Part shown: piece after piece, positions 11,001 through 21,584 of the stretch
Position numbering within the stretch: position 1 is the stretch's first letter
Layout: the number at the start of each line of letters is the position of its first letter
Source: Lichtheimia corymbifera B2541
Lineage: Eukaryota; Mucoromycota; Mucoromycetes; Mucorales; Lichtheimiaceae
Assembly: GCA_000697475.1 (NCBI GenBank)
Contig: JNEU01000698.1
Coordinates: 1-27,436, forward strand
Direction of reading: 5' to 3'
Length of the DNA stretch: 27,436 nucleotides
Position numbers and translations under genes: made by a program
The notes under the pieces: model-generated
Seen by the model: the letters and a program-made list of their open reading frames with translations, nothing else
Database searches by the model: none
What the model was told of the DNA's origin: nothing

Positions 11001-11198
11001 CACGTAGTCGTCGCTGAATTCGATTATATAACGTCCCGGAAGCTGTCTATTGTTGTTGTTGGCAAAAGATACCCACTTGGGATGATCGATGTCATTGGCC
11101 GAACCAGCAGCCACCACCACCAACATCATCCCTGTGAGCATAAACAGCCAAAGGAATGCCTTTTGGCCAATAGCCGTCGGTTTCGTCACCGTCATCAT
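8035..11198 (-). CDS. Subtilase A: secreted S8 serine protease with PA domain
   Basis: Predicted extracellular or vacuolar subtilisin-type endopeptidase. Eight exons, 11198-10595, 10538-10486, 10413-10270, 10217-10103, 10040-9942, 9875-9729, 9666-8983 and 8915-8035, join in frame to 908 aa. Order: signal peptide (hydrophobic core ~14-32), inhibitor-I9-type propeptide (~53-145, RYIIEFSDDYVG), catalytic Asp in GIIDTG (~200), His in GHGTHVAGI (~252), oxyanion Asn in AAGNEG (~345), inserted PA domain (~390-500, with VQRGTCHFDEK), catalytic Ser in GTSMASPYIAG (~559), then Fn3-like beta domains to the C-terminus. The triad is complete, so the gene looks functional. Size and layout fit the Vpr/C5a-peptidase-like S8A subgroup. 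Intron 3 begins with GC instead of GT. Its paralogue lies at 18506-21584. Confidence 0.93.
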
Positions 11199-12325
11199 GA
11201 AGGAAGCGAGGAAGAAAACCGATAACGAAAAGGGGAAAATGTCGAGAAATATTCAACAACGAGAGAAAATGTTCCTGTGTGTTTGTTGTGATAACAACAG
11301 GACGCGGAGAGTGCTCGCTGAATTGGTATTTACCAAACCATCCGTTGTTGTAATGCCTTTAGAGGTCGAGCTTGCTGCTTGATATGCTACTAGATAATGT
11401 TTAGATACAATATATGGATGACCTCACACTCGTATCCAGATGCACAAACGAAAGCTGCTGTTGTTGTGCAACTTGTCAGAAAATACAATCTTTATTTGTT
11501 TGGTAGCACACAACACTTTGCATAATGCCGCCACACGATCCATGGTACACAAAAGATGCGTGTCATGTCATGATGTGTGGAACCATGTGATACGTAAGTT
11601 GTCGTAACAGCTATACCGTTATCGCATGCTTCATATTTTGAAAGCATCTGCAAGGTTGACTCAGGCTCCATCGATGGTTTCGATACGCATCCAATCGTAT
11701 GTTAAGCCTTTCTCCTTTAAAGGGGATTCTGATACTCCAAGAGCCATCACAAGTATAAGAAATATCGGGAATTAGCATCACATTATATTGCCTTCCATAA
11801 CCCTCGCCTTTTATGTTGTAATCAATGCAAGTTACATTGATGGTGAGTATTGCTCAATCTACTATGGCTGATAACACAAAGACCAGGCATATTTGATGTC
11901 CTGGTTGCGAACTAGAAACTACAATTATACTCTTAGGAAGGTGACCCACTGCCCAAGAATGAGATATAGTGAAAGGGCTTGCTCAGTGAGATTTATTTTC
12001 AATGGCACAAGACAAAGGGCAATGAGGAGTTTGCTATGTAAAATATCCCAAATCCAAGGGTGGCTCTATGATCGTGAATGGGGATCTCAGCCTATAGATA
12101 TAACAATGGACACGTGAGCTTGGGTAATAGCTGGTGTGCAAAGTATGGCGGATTGTTGAAACATAGTTGCTGTTGGGAGTCGTTGAGGCGATTTCCATTT
12201 CTGTCATTGGGTCATTGAGCAGCAATTGTCAGCGAATTCTCTTTTTCCTCCTGCTCCTCCTTTACTGCAAGTTACTTGGCTCTAACCCCACCGACCTACT
12301 TACACAACTAAACCCACACACAACA
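11199..12325. other. Divergent promoter region with an unexplained open stretch
   Basis: The subtilase A and palmitoyltransferase genes are transcribed away from this 1.1-kb spacer. Most of it shows no coding signal. The exception is an 81-codon open frame on the minus strand at 11611-11853, listed separately. CT-rich sequence just before 12326 fits a palmitoyltransferase leader. Confidence 0.6.
11611..11853 (-). other. Open stretch, possible exon or gene remnant
   Basis: On the minus strand 80 codons run without a stop from after the TGA at 11854 to a TAG at 11611, with protein-like content such as KGEGYGRQYNVML and YTCDGSWSIRIPFKGERL. A second frame of the same strand ends at 11661 with LTYDWMRIETIDGA and a stop, which also looks like a genuine C-terminus and follows a CTAAT branch-like motif and a TATCAG acceptor-like site. 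The two frames cannot both be the coding one. I could not build a complete gene, and no family is recognised. It may be a decayed gene or chance. Confidence 0.25.
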
Positions 12326-13974
12326 ATGAGCAGCAATGCGATAAAATACCAAGGTTGTCTATCAATAGCCGGCATTCGACACAATTGCTTGCGAGGAATA
12401 CAAGCAGCTCCTGTCGTTCTCTTATGGTTGGTGTTTGGTTGGTGCTTTTACGCCTATCTCATTCGGCTGTGTGGCGGCCTCTTGCACGATGGTCATTTAG
12501 CACAAGGTTTCAACATGTCCATATGGCATTGCCATCAGATTGCACTTACAACTCTATTCTATTATCTTCAGGCATCCTGTATATCGTATTTTTCCAGCCG
12601 TTTTTTGCCTTATGCATATGGAGCTTTTGGAAAGTGACCAATACACCTCCCGGTCGACCTGCCGATGTAAGCATTATAGCATACATGATATTCTTTTGCT
12701 CATATTCCTTTTATAAAGATCATCCGAGATCAAGACCTTGATGACCGAGAAGATGTACAGCTTTTGAATCATCAGCAACCACAGCCTGAAGATGACGCAC
12801 AATTGGGTGATGAAGAAGGTGGCGTTGGCCGTACAAGTGTTGCTATTCTCGATGTGGGAGCAGCCAATGAATCCAGGGTCAGCTTGGCCCGTGCTTCAAC
12901 GTCCAATGATGCTGCCGTCAATATGCGAAACGTTTATCCTCTCATTACTGTCAAGCGGAGTGGTGCCAAGCGGTTCTGCAAGAAATGCCAAATCGAGAAA
13001 TTCGATCGTACGCACCATTGCAGGATATGTAAAAGGTAAATACAGGATTGGGATATCTAGTGATGGCTTTTCATTAATACACCTGTCTCATGGACATTTA
13101 GTTGCACATTAAAGATGGATCAGTAAGTTGAGGGAACAATCTGGGATAAGGCATGAACGTATGCTAAATGAAGTCTGATTCCTCTGTCTTCAACATGCAA
13201 CGCGTAGTCATTGTCCATGGTAAGTGCACGACAAGTGGTTAGGTTGCTTGCATAGGCTAACTTGTGGTAATAGGGTGAACAATTGTGTGGGGTTCTTCAA
13301 CTACAAGTTCTTTTATCTATTTATCCTATATGCTTCTCTTCTTTGCCTATACGTATTCCTCACTACATTGCCCCCTACCATCGACATGGTGAATGGACCA
13401 ATGGTAAGCTCCGCTCAGTCACCTGGATTCATGCATGAGGACGAAACTCACTGGATGATGATGATGTAGAGTATATTTGGTCTTGATTTCAATTGGCCAC
13501 TACTGCTCTTCATTTCTGGCATCTTCGGCTTATTCCTATTACCATTCACAATATTCCACACACGGCAAATCGTCAAGAATCGAACCACCATTGAGACATA
13601 CGAGAAAGCCAACTTCAAGATGGGACGTAGCAGGAATGGACGTGCTGATATCATGCGTAATCGACATTTCAATCCATGGGACTTGGGCTACAAGTAAGTG
13701 TTGAACATACAAGGAAAATGCAGTAGAGTTGATATCAGGATCACAGACAAAATTTCAAGCAAGTGATGGGAGACAACCCTATGACCTGGTTTCTACCAAT
13801 GGGACGACCGTACGTGATATTCATTGAAGGCTTGTTGGGGTTGGAGATATGTATACTGAGAATTGTTTTCTTCTTATCCTTTCTAGACAAGGTCAAGGCA
13901 ACTACTTCCCGATCAATGAATATGCATACAATACCCTTTCGATAGAACCAGATGATCAATTTGAAACTTTTTGA
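12326..13974 (+). CDS. PFA3: DHHC palmitoyltransferase, PFA3-like
   Basis: S-acyltransferase that attaches palmitate to cysteines of membrane proteins; yeast Pfa3 acts on vacuole-fusion factor Vac8. Nine exons join in frame: 12326-12506, 12572-12666, 12719-13035, 13102-13122, 13208-13219, 13274-13403, 13470-13693, 13747-13809 and 13887-13974, giving 376 aa. Four hydrophobic segments (~28-50, ~60-80, ~215-240, ~255-280) flank the Cys-rich domain: FCKKCQIEKFDRTHHCRICK, then SCTLKMDHHCPWVNNCVG with active-site Cys207. The TTxE motif (NRTTIE) and the NPW motif (FNPWDLGYK) of the family are present, then NFKQVMGDNPMTWFLP and QGQGNYFPIN. An acidic linker of ~90 aa separates TM2 from the Cys-rich domain. 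Exons 4 and 5 are only 21 and 12 nt. Intron 1 has a weak GTTTCA donor, the least certain junction. PFA3 rather than another DHHC paralogue is a family-level judgement. Confidence 0.88.
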
Positions 13975-14504
13975 TGTATATTTTCATAATATAATAGACT
14001 GCAAAGAGATTCTTTTAGCCCTCAATGTACATATTTCAAGTGTCAGACCTGAGAGACTTTGTCAATACAACATGGATATTCTTATGGATTCTTGTGATTG
14101 ATAGTGTGAGTATTATTGATATAGTATGCGAAGTGAGATTTTTGGAATTGGTGAAGGATGGCGAGCATACTAGGACAAAGGATGTTTGGGATCTGGTATA
14201 GTAAGGCAATGGTGGTGGTGGTTGGATCATATCATGTAAAATAACATATGCGTTTTGCTATATGTGAGGATGATCCGACCTATTTACATGTAGTATTATC
14301 ATGTGTATCTTCTTTATCGGATGCTGTTTACATACCGCCCAAAAGTTAATCATCAGCATTATCCATTTGTGCAGCAACCTGTCAACGACGGGGTTGTGTA
14401 ACCATCACGTGCCATTTCACTCAGCTCTCCATCCTTCCGTTAATGCAGCCGACACCATCCACTAGGAAAAAACAACTCCATCACGCTTACAGTCGTATAT
14501 GTAA
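13975..14504. other. Spacer after palmitoyltransferase, nothing recognised
   Basis: AT-rich 3' flank followed by unique-looking sequence up to the repeat cluster. There is no supported open frame, RNA gene or clear regulatory site. Confidence 0.5.
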
Positions 14505-14835
14505 AAAATAAAGGTACCTGTATCTCTAAACTTTACAATGAAATGTGGGGTCTTCAATCGAACAAAGTTGCTCGTTGGGGTGAAGCGCACCTTGGGTGCA
14601 AGTTTCACGATCGTCATGGCCATTCTCAGATTCACCCAATGTCACCACCAGCCAAAGTTGAACTTGAGGTCGACCTCGAATTTTTTTTCGACGAGGCTGG
14701 TGGTGACATTGCGAAATCTAGGATCGTCGAGCTTGATCGCGAAACTTGCACCCAAGGTGCGCTTCACCCAGCCGAACAACTTTGTTCGATTGAAGAATCC
14801 ACGTTTCATTGTAAAGTTTAGAGATACAGGCACTT
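14505..14835. repeat. Hairpin (inverted repeat, ~110-bp arms)
   Basis: The segment starting CCTGTATCTCTAAACTTTAC at about 14518 is mirrored by GTAAAGTTTAGAGATACAGG ending at about 14830. The inner arms pair CACCTTGGGTGCAAGTTTC with its complement near 14743-14761 and GTCACCACCAGCC (14641) with GGCTGGTGGTGAC (14696). The centre is at about 14675. The open frames on both strands here are mirror products of the repeat and not genes. Confidence 0.85.
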
Positions 14836-16121
14836 TTATGTTTTACATATGATATAAGCGTGATGATATACGACAAGTGGTGTTTGTTCATTGTCAAGTA
14901 GGTAGACCCCAATAGTGCCGAAGATGCAGATGGACTTCTTTGTGCAACACAGGTCATTTGCATGATACTTCGCAATGAACAAACACCACTTGTCATATAG
15001 CATCACGCTTTTAGCATATGTAAAAACGTAAAAGTGCCTGCATCTAGGATTGGCAAGCTTGATTGTGAAATTTGATTCATAAGGTGCGCTCGACGACGAC
15101 GAGCAATGTTGTTCTATGAAAGAGCCCATGCTTCATTGTAAAGTTTAGAAATAAATGCACTTTTACGTTTTTAGATATGCTGAAATCATGATGCTATATG
15201 ACAAGTGATGTTTGTTCATTCTGAAGTAGCTTGGTCTTGATAGAGCGGAAGACGAGCAAGGGCGTGCTTGTATAACACAGCTCATTTGCATGATACTTCT
15301 TAATGAACAAACACCACTCGTCATATAGCATCACGCTTTCAGCATATGTAAAAATGAGAAAATGCATTTATCTCTATACTTTACAATGAAACATGGGTTC
15401 TTTCATAGAACTATATTGCTCGTCGTGGTAGAGCGCACCTTTTCAATCAAGTTTCACGATACAGCTTGCCAATCCTAGATGCAGGCACTTTTACGTTTTT
15501 ACATATGCTGAAAGCATGATGCTATATAACAAGTGATGTTTGTTCATTGTGAAGTATCATGCAAATAAGCTGTGTTGCACAAGCACGCCCTTGCTCGTCT
15601 TCCGCTCTATCAAGACCAAGCTACTTCAGAATGAACAAACATCACTTGTCATATAGCATCATGATTTCAGCATATCTAAAAACGTAAAAGTGCATTTATT
15701 TCTAAACTTTACAATGAAGCATGGGCTCTTTCATAGAACAACATTGCTCATCGTCGTCGAGCGCACCTTATGAATCAAATTTCACAATCAAGCTTGCCAA
15801 TCCTAGATGCAGGCACTTTTACGTTTTTACATATGCTAAAAGCGTGATGCTATATGACAAGGGGTGTTTGTTCATTGTGAAGTATCATGCAAATGAGTTG
15901 TGTTGCACAAAGAAGTCCATCTGCATATTCTGCTCTATCGGGGTCTACCTACTTGACAATGAACAAACACCACTTGTCATATAGCATCACGCTTACAGCA
16001 TAGTAAAAACATAAAGTTGCCTGTATCTCTAAACTTTACAATGAAACCTGTGCTCTTCAATCGAACAATATTGCTCGGCGGGGTCAAGCGCACCTTGTGT
16101 AGAAGTTTCACGATCGAGGTG
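14725..16121. repeat. ~1.4-kb imperfect palindrome made of repeated modules
   Basis: The sequence reads as its own approximate reverse complement about a centre near 15425. For example GACAAGTGGTGTTTGTTCAT at 14870 pairs with ATGAACAAACACCACTTGTC ending at 15979, and CTTGGTCTTGATAGAGCGGA near 15230 pairs with TCCGCTCTATCAAGACCAAG near 15600. Smaller inverted pairs built on ATATAGCATCA and ACGTAAAAGTGC modules lie within it. The near-identical open frames at 14836-15129 (-) and 15721-15984 (+) exist only because of this symmetry. A transcript through the region would fold into a long double-stranded RNA. Confidence 0.88.
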
Positions 16122-17560
16122 GGCAAACTCGGGGACGTGGGCTGTCCATCCATCGTCTCTCCTACATCGTGACCGTCCCCCTTTAAAATTATCATAATGA
16201 ACCATGCGGTTTTTAAATGAATGGAGTTGATCAGCATGACTCAGCGAACCTGCTTACCAAGTTTCAAGTTCAAAGTGGGCAATCCCAAGGTACTGCATAC
16301 TAATCGACATTTCATGAATTTGGTCGGGTACGGAATTTCCGCCCATCATAGTAAACCCCAAATTACATCCTCCCATTCAAAATCTTTGAATGAAGTGTGG
16401 GTTCTCTATTAATACAAAGTTGATCAGCATGGCCTAAAGCACCTTGTGTGAAAGTTTGAGGTTCGAAATGGGTAATCTCAAGGTCATACATTAATTACAG
16501 TGTTCATGGATTTATAGGGCAGTGCCTGACCTATTTTAATTTCCAGCTCTTCCCACTTCCAGCCTCTTGCCTCTTCTCCCATTCGCAACTGTTGTCCCAT
16601 TCAACTACAACTACCACCTGCGGACGATTGTCCCGCTTCAACCCATCATGTCAATGCTACAACTGTGTTGATGCGATTGTCTCTGACTGAATGGCAAGTC
16701 CATGGCGTGCACACAGCCTCCCTGTCACTCTTCTTTAACACACGAGTTCCTTGATACTACACACTCCTCTCCTCTGCCACAATCAATGGACAGCGTTCAT
16801 TCCAGCAGTTGCTATCAGTAAGGTCTTCTCTCCATTGACCCCAAATGGCGTTCTTTACTTGCAGCAGCATGCCTTGCAGCCTTTTTTTATGTGAACAGCA
16901 GATAGCCATTGTATAGAAGCAGCTTTATTTACGTGTGGCAACATATTTCAACACATACGACTTCCTATGGATATGGATCTGAATACGGCATTGCTTTGGC
17001 TAATGGGATGGGAAGGATCTCAGTATACACAACGCGTGGAAGAGCATATCCATTGTCAGCTTACACCATTATGCATGATGCTGTTATTCTGAACTACGAT
17101 TGGTACATCCAGTTATAGTACTTGACGCTATCCCATGGCAGCTACTATCACCATCCAACACCATGATTTGATACGCCAAGCATATAACTCGTCATTGCAC
17201 ATCTATTCATTCACTTTTACAAATGAACACTCAAAGGATAGAAAGTTCCCTGTCCAATGTATCCTCACTGTACTTCTCAATCTATTTCTTGGAATGATAT
17301 TGGAAATACGATATTGTATTGGCCAACTACCTTTAAGTTTCTGGATCTCGTTGTGTGTGGACATGTGCTGCATTGTATTATAGAAAGAACGATGGTATGT
17401 CAAATGCAAAATTGTAGAAGTATATCGACTTGTGAATGCTGTGATAAAGGAAAGAGAGAGGAAGAGGAGGGGCCTTATTGATTCATTGTGCTGTGAACAA
17501 AGACTGTATTCGATAGTATAACACATTCCCCTTTCTTTGTGATCAGATCTTGCCTGTACT
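16020..17560 (+). repeat. Dispersed repeat, copy B
   Basis: Same-orientation relative of 282-1830, with the shared landmarks listed under copy A. The homology runs leftward into the end of the palindrome: the 16025-16135 module (AATGAA..TCTTCAATCGAACAA..GTTTCACGATCGAGGTGGGC) matches the tandem-array module at 110-210. No intact reading frame is shared between the copies. The right boundary is approximate, near the CATTGTGCTGTGAACAAAG block at 17483-17501. Confidence 0.75.
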
Positions 17561-17731
17561 CTTTAACACACGTTCCTTTTTTGTGACCTATGCTATCTCA
17601 TAGCAGCCATTCATTGTTTACCATTGATTCGTGCTTACAATATTTCGCTGATGCCTTTGTCACACCACCTATTCCTGTGTCTCCTTTTTAACCAGTTCTG
17701 TCAACGACTGCTGCATTAGTACGGGGGGGGG

Positions 17732-18200
17732 TAGATGGAAGCCGTTAAATCACCACCATGGGAGGGCTTACTATTTGCACTATGTCTCTTGCACCATCCT
17801 TCATTCAAACCGCCATACCAGGGGAGGCTTGATTGCTGATATCAAATGTGACCCGATCATCCTCACTACTTATACCGAACACGTATACCAACACCAAGAG
17901 TAGGTTGAGAACACGGTAAATCACCTTTATAATAATGGGGATGCGCATTAGGCTTACAACTGATTAACGTCCTTGATAGATCTCTTACCACCTGCCCTAA
18001 TTTGGCCGATGTACTTGCATAGACAAGCTGGCGCCCCATCACTTTATCAGCTCTTGCATCAATTTATCAATTCGTCATCCCCAACAGACAGAAATACCCA
18101 CGCCCACAATGCACAATAAAAGGATGTTGTCGCCGTTCATCATAATACCACACCTATCTTTCGTCAACTCCCATGGTGGTGATTTAACGGCCTCCCTCTA
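17732..18200. mobile_element. MITE-like element with 31-bp terminal inverted repeats and TA flanks
   Basis: The 31 bases at 17734-17764 are the reverse complement of 18168-18198 with two mismatches; the shared core is GCCGTTAAATCACCACCATG. Both ends are directly flanked by TA (17732-17733 and 18199-18200), the target duplication expected of Tc1/mariner-type transposition. The 465-bp body has no transposase frame, so it would need an enzyme supplied elsewhere. Few mismatches between the ends suggest a fairly recent insertion. The left flank is a run of nine G. Superfamily assignment is inferred from TA and TIRs only. Confidence 0.8.
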
Positions 18201-18505
18201 GCGGTATGTAAGCTATGCAAAAAAACCGAAATCAAAACTACAGGTCATCAAGCAACTCAAACAAGAGCACAAAATCGCCGAAAAGGAAGCCACAGCAAGT
18301 AACAACCAAACACCAGGACTCGTTTGCTGAATATGGTCGATCCAGTTATCATCAGGTTGAACGAAGGCAAGCACATGAACGTTGTTGCAGAGGAAGGACC
18401 GTCAAGCATGTCAAACAGCCCCGATCATGATTATTATGTTATATCGTACATTTAATATCATACAAAACTAAATTATACAATCAAAAAGAAATACAAAGTA
18501 CACGT
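18201..18505. other. Short spacer between MITE and subtilase B
   Basis: Contains a 71-codon basic, Ser/Asn/Lys-rich plus-strand frame (18215-18430, starting MQKNRNQNYRSSSNSNKS) with no recognised domain. A strong donor-like GTATGTAAG at 18204 lies right after the element end. I do not consider this a supported gene. The last part should hold the 3' untranslated region of subtilase B. Confidence 0.4.
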
Positions 18506-21500
18506 TCAGTTCATAACCATGATTGGACTTGAGATCCATTCTTGCCAGCTGCTAACATTTTGTGGATCACCAAGAAGCCGTAATGCTCGCATATGTAATC
18601 TATACGTGCCGGGCTGTATCAATATCGATTCGGTATTATTGTTTGAGGTGTCATGAGGATCAACGATGCGACCATTCCACTCAATGGAGCTGTGCTTGTC
18701 GTCGTCTTGCAAATTGTTACGATCCAAGTAGGTGTATGGACCTCCATCGATAGCGCCGACCATAGTATTCCTCTCATCCAGGACAGTGATATCTGCACGT
18801 GCTGTTGCTGTCAATAGACGATATACTATCTTGGGGACTTCCTCTTGTGCTGTTACGTTGAAAATAAAAGGGTCCGAGCTGTTGTATGATGTATCACTGG
18901 ATGATGTAAGATATGGATAACCAGCGTCAAACAAGGGCAAGTCTTGAACGCTACCCAGTACTCCAAAATAGGGCACACTTGCATCCACCTTGTTGCTTCC
19001 TTTATGAGACATTTCGATGAATCCACCATACATTTGATATCGCCACGGAGTTGATTCATTGCTGGGAAGATGAATGGTTACTTGGACATTGATTGATGCT
19101 CCAGGCTGTACCTCTACTCGAGGTGGTGTAAAGACCAAGCTCACCGATGTATTATCTCGAGCACTAGGTTCCGAGGGTGTGTACCCGGTTGATCCATTGA
19201 ATGGGAGGATAGCTTGAGACACTCTGTTGTTGAGATCAAGGGTAATTCTGCTGTTGCCTCCATTTGTGATGCGTAGCTGATGTACGTTTTGCATGTTGGC
19301 GGTGTCATTAAAGCTCAGGTAGCCAGGGGACACATGTACAGTGCTTTGAAGAGCATCCATTGCTATGAATTATAAATGGTGAGCGTCATCATGTCTCTTT
19401 TTTATGCATCATTGTCTTCAACTCACGTTGTATAAACCCTCCACCTTGTCGAAGGGGATGTTCTGGTGTCCCATCGTAAGGTATATGCATTGCATGATTC
19501 TGCATCAGCTCCGCCAGAAAAACTGGATCAAGCTTGGTGATCCCCTTTCGTCGATACCATTCCAGCATCAATGCAGCCATACCTGCCACTTGTGGAGATG
19601 CCATTGATGTGCCTGATAAAATGCCCCATCCACCATTGTTATGCCGTGGTAGTGTGGAGAATACGTCTGATCCAATTCCAGTGATTGTAGGCTTAAGTCC
19701 AAGCTCATAAGTTGGGCCTGTGCTAGAAAAGTCTGACATGCGTAATGGACCGTTGACGGGTATCTTTTCTGGTTTGCTTGGAAAAGAAAGGATAATGTCG
19801 GTCATTGTGTTGCTACGATAATGCTTGATCAACTTTGTGGCGTCGTTGTTAGCTATCCCAGCTGAAGGAATAGTCCCAGATGATGTTTTGGTCAATAAAG
19901 GTTCTTCATGGTTGTCTTTTGAAGCCTCTTCATCAAAGAAAAGTACACCCGCTGCTCCAAACTGCTTAGCAATCTCTAGCTTGTCATCATACGAGCAACT
20001 GCCTCGGCGAAGAAGCAGGATCTTGTCATGTGCAGAAGCTTGCTCTAAGGTGCTGTTTGAACATCCATCCACCACGTGCTTTTCTTCATCGAAAACGATA
20101 CGCAACATTTTCCCGTCAGGCATGTTTTCTGTTGACGTTGACAATGCATACGCTGTAATAAACATGGGTATAAGTCATAGTCATCGTTATCATCTGTCTT
20201 GCTCCACTTACGATAAGATTGATTGGGGAAGACGCTAGCATGAAGAACCTTGTCATAACGAAAAGTATTTTCCATGGATCCCACTGTGAGAGCGCGCGTG
20301 CCTGAACCAGGGCTGGTTTGCATGAATACCCCTTGTCCACCTTGATTCCCCGCCACAGTAACAACTTGAAACAAAACATGAGTAACATGCACATGCAATG
20401 TACAAGGTCAAAAGAGCAATTACCTATGGCACCTTTTTGAGCCAACCTATCAGCAACCACGGCCATTGGATTCTCAGGCCACGCTGATTCGACACTAAGA
20501 CTCAGGTTGATAATATCACATCCTATAAACGATCGCAACATGTTAAAAGGGACACCTATCATTCTTACTGAACCCAACCAAGTAGTACCTGCTTCATAAG
20601 CCATCTCCATTGCCTTGATAACAACATCTTCTGCAGCTCCACCGGTACATCCAAAGATCCGATACGCACCAATGGTCACATTTGGAGCTATTCCCGAGAA
20701 ATTCTATATGCACGGTGAGCAATCAGGTGGCATTGAGATGTCATTATCATGCAGACACACTTACCTTGCTCATATCTACACCACTCACTATCCCGGTAAC
20801 ATGCGTTCCATGTCCTAGTATAAATAAAATCATAAGGACGTTGCTTTAGTACAAGATACAATAGATGCATCAAAGCAACTCACCTCCATCGTTTCCAGGG
20901 CAAAGATCATAAGGGTCATTTTCCAACCGATGACTCCCAGCGTGCTCATCGTCATTAGCTGGATCGACAAAATTATGCCCAAACTTTATCTTGTGAGCTG
21001 GCCCAAAGCCGCCAAATGCTGGATGATCATAATCCACGCCTTTGTATTGATATGTGAGTCAAGATTCATTCATCGAGCTTTTGTTGCTTACCAGAGTCAA
21101 TGATTCCCACTGTAACCCCAGCACCGGTAAGATTCATTTGATCATACATTCCCTTCAGCTGTGTCAACTTGTTATCGTAAGGAAGAGATGACGTCTCATT
21201 TATATCCTTGCGATCCACCCATTGTGGCCTTGGGACATTGCGTACGGGATACACTCTACGCACGCCGGGATGTGCATATAAGTAGGCAAGGATTGGGTGG
21301 ATGTTATCGATCGCTTCAGCGATGGATCCGTTGTTATTGCTGGTTGAATTACGTGATGCGGCTGATAAATGCAGTGATAAACCATTAAAAACAGGTGATG
21401 CATATGTCTGCCGTATATGATAAGGATGTGTCAACCCATCTAACGAGGATAGAATGGAATCGCCTTGTTGCTTGTCCGAGTACTCGACAATGTAGGCATC

Positions 21501-21584
21501 GGGGATGAGTGTGGCGTCGCTGTTGGTAGGTAATATGATGGCAACTAGAGCCATCGCCACCAATAAAGTTACAAATATAAACAT
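18506..21584 (-). CDS. Subtilase B: secreted S8 serine protease with PA domain
   Basis: Second subtilisin-type endopeptidase, paralogous to the gene at 8035-11198. Eight exons, 21584-21092, 21039-20884, 20814-20765, 20703-20589, 20522-20424, 20364-20212, 20152-19427 and 19362-18506, join in frame to 882 aa. Signal peptide (MFIFVTLLVAMALVAIILPT), I9-like propeptide with YIVEYSDKQQGD, catalytic Asp in GIIDSG (~163), His in GHGTHVTGI (~218), oxyanion Asn in VAGNQG (~311), PA domain (~370-480, LLRRGSCSYDDK), catalytic Ser in GTSMASPQVAG (~538), then Fn3-like C-terminal domains rich in N-glycosylation sequons. The triad is intact. Exons 4 and 5 are exactly the same length as in subtilase A (115 and 99 nt), but intron 2 sits at a different place. 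Likely extracellular; substrate unknown. Confidence 0.93.

Noticed and set aside
14836..15984. Two nearly identical open frames (minus 14836-15129, plus 15721-15984) looking like a duplicated small gene
   Set aside because: They are the two arms of the large palindrome; the content is repeat modules with no protein features, so the similarity follows from DNA symmetry.
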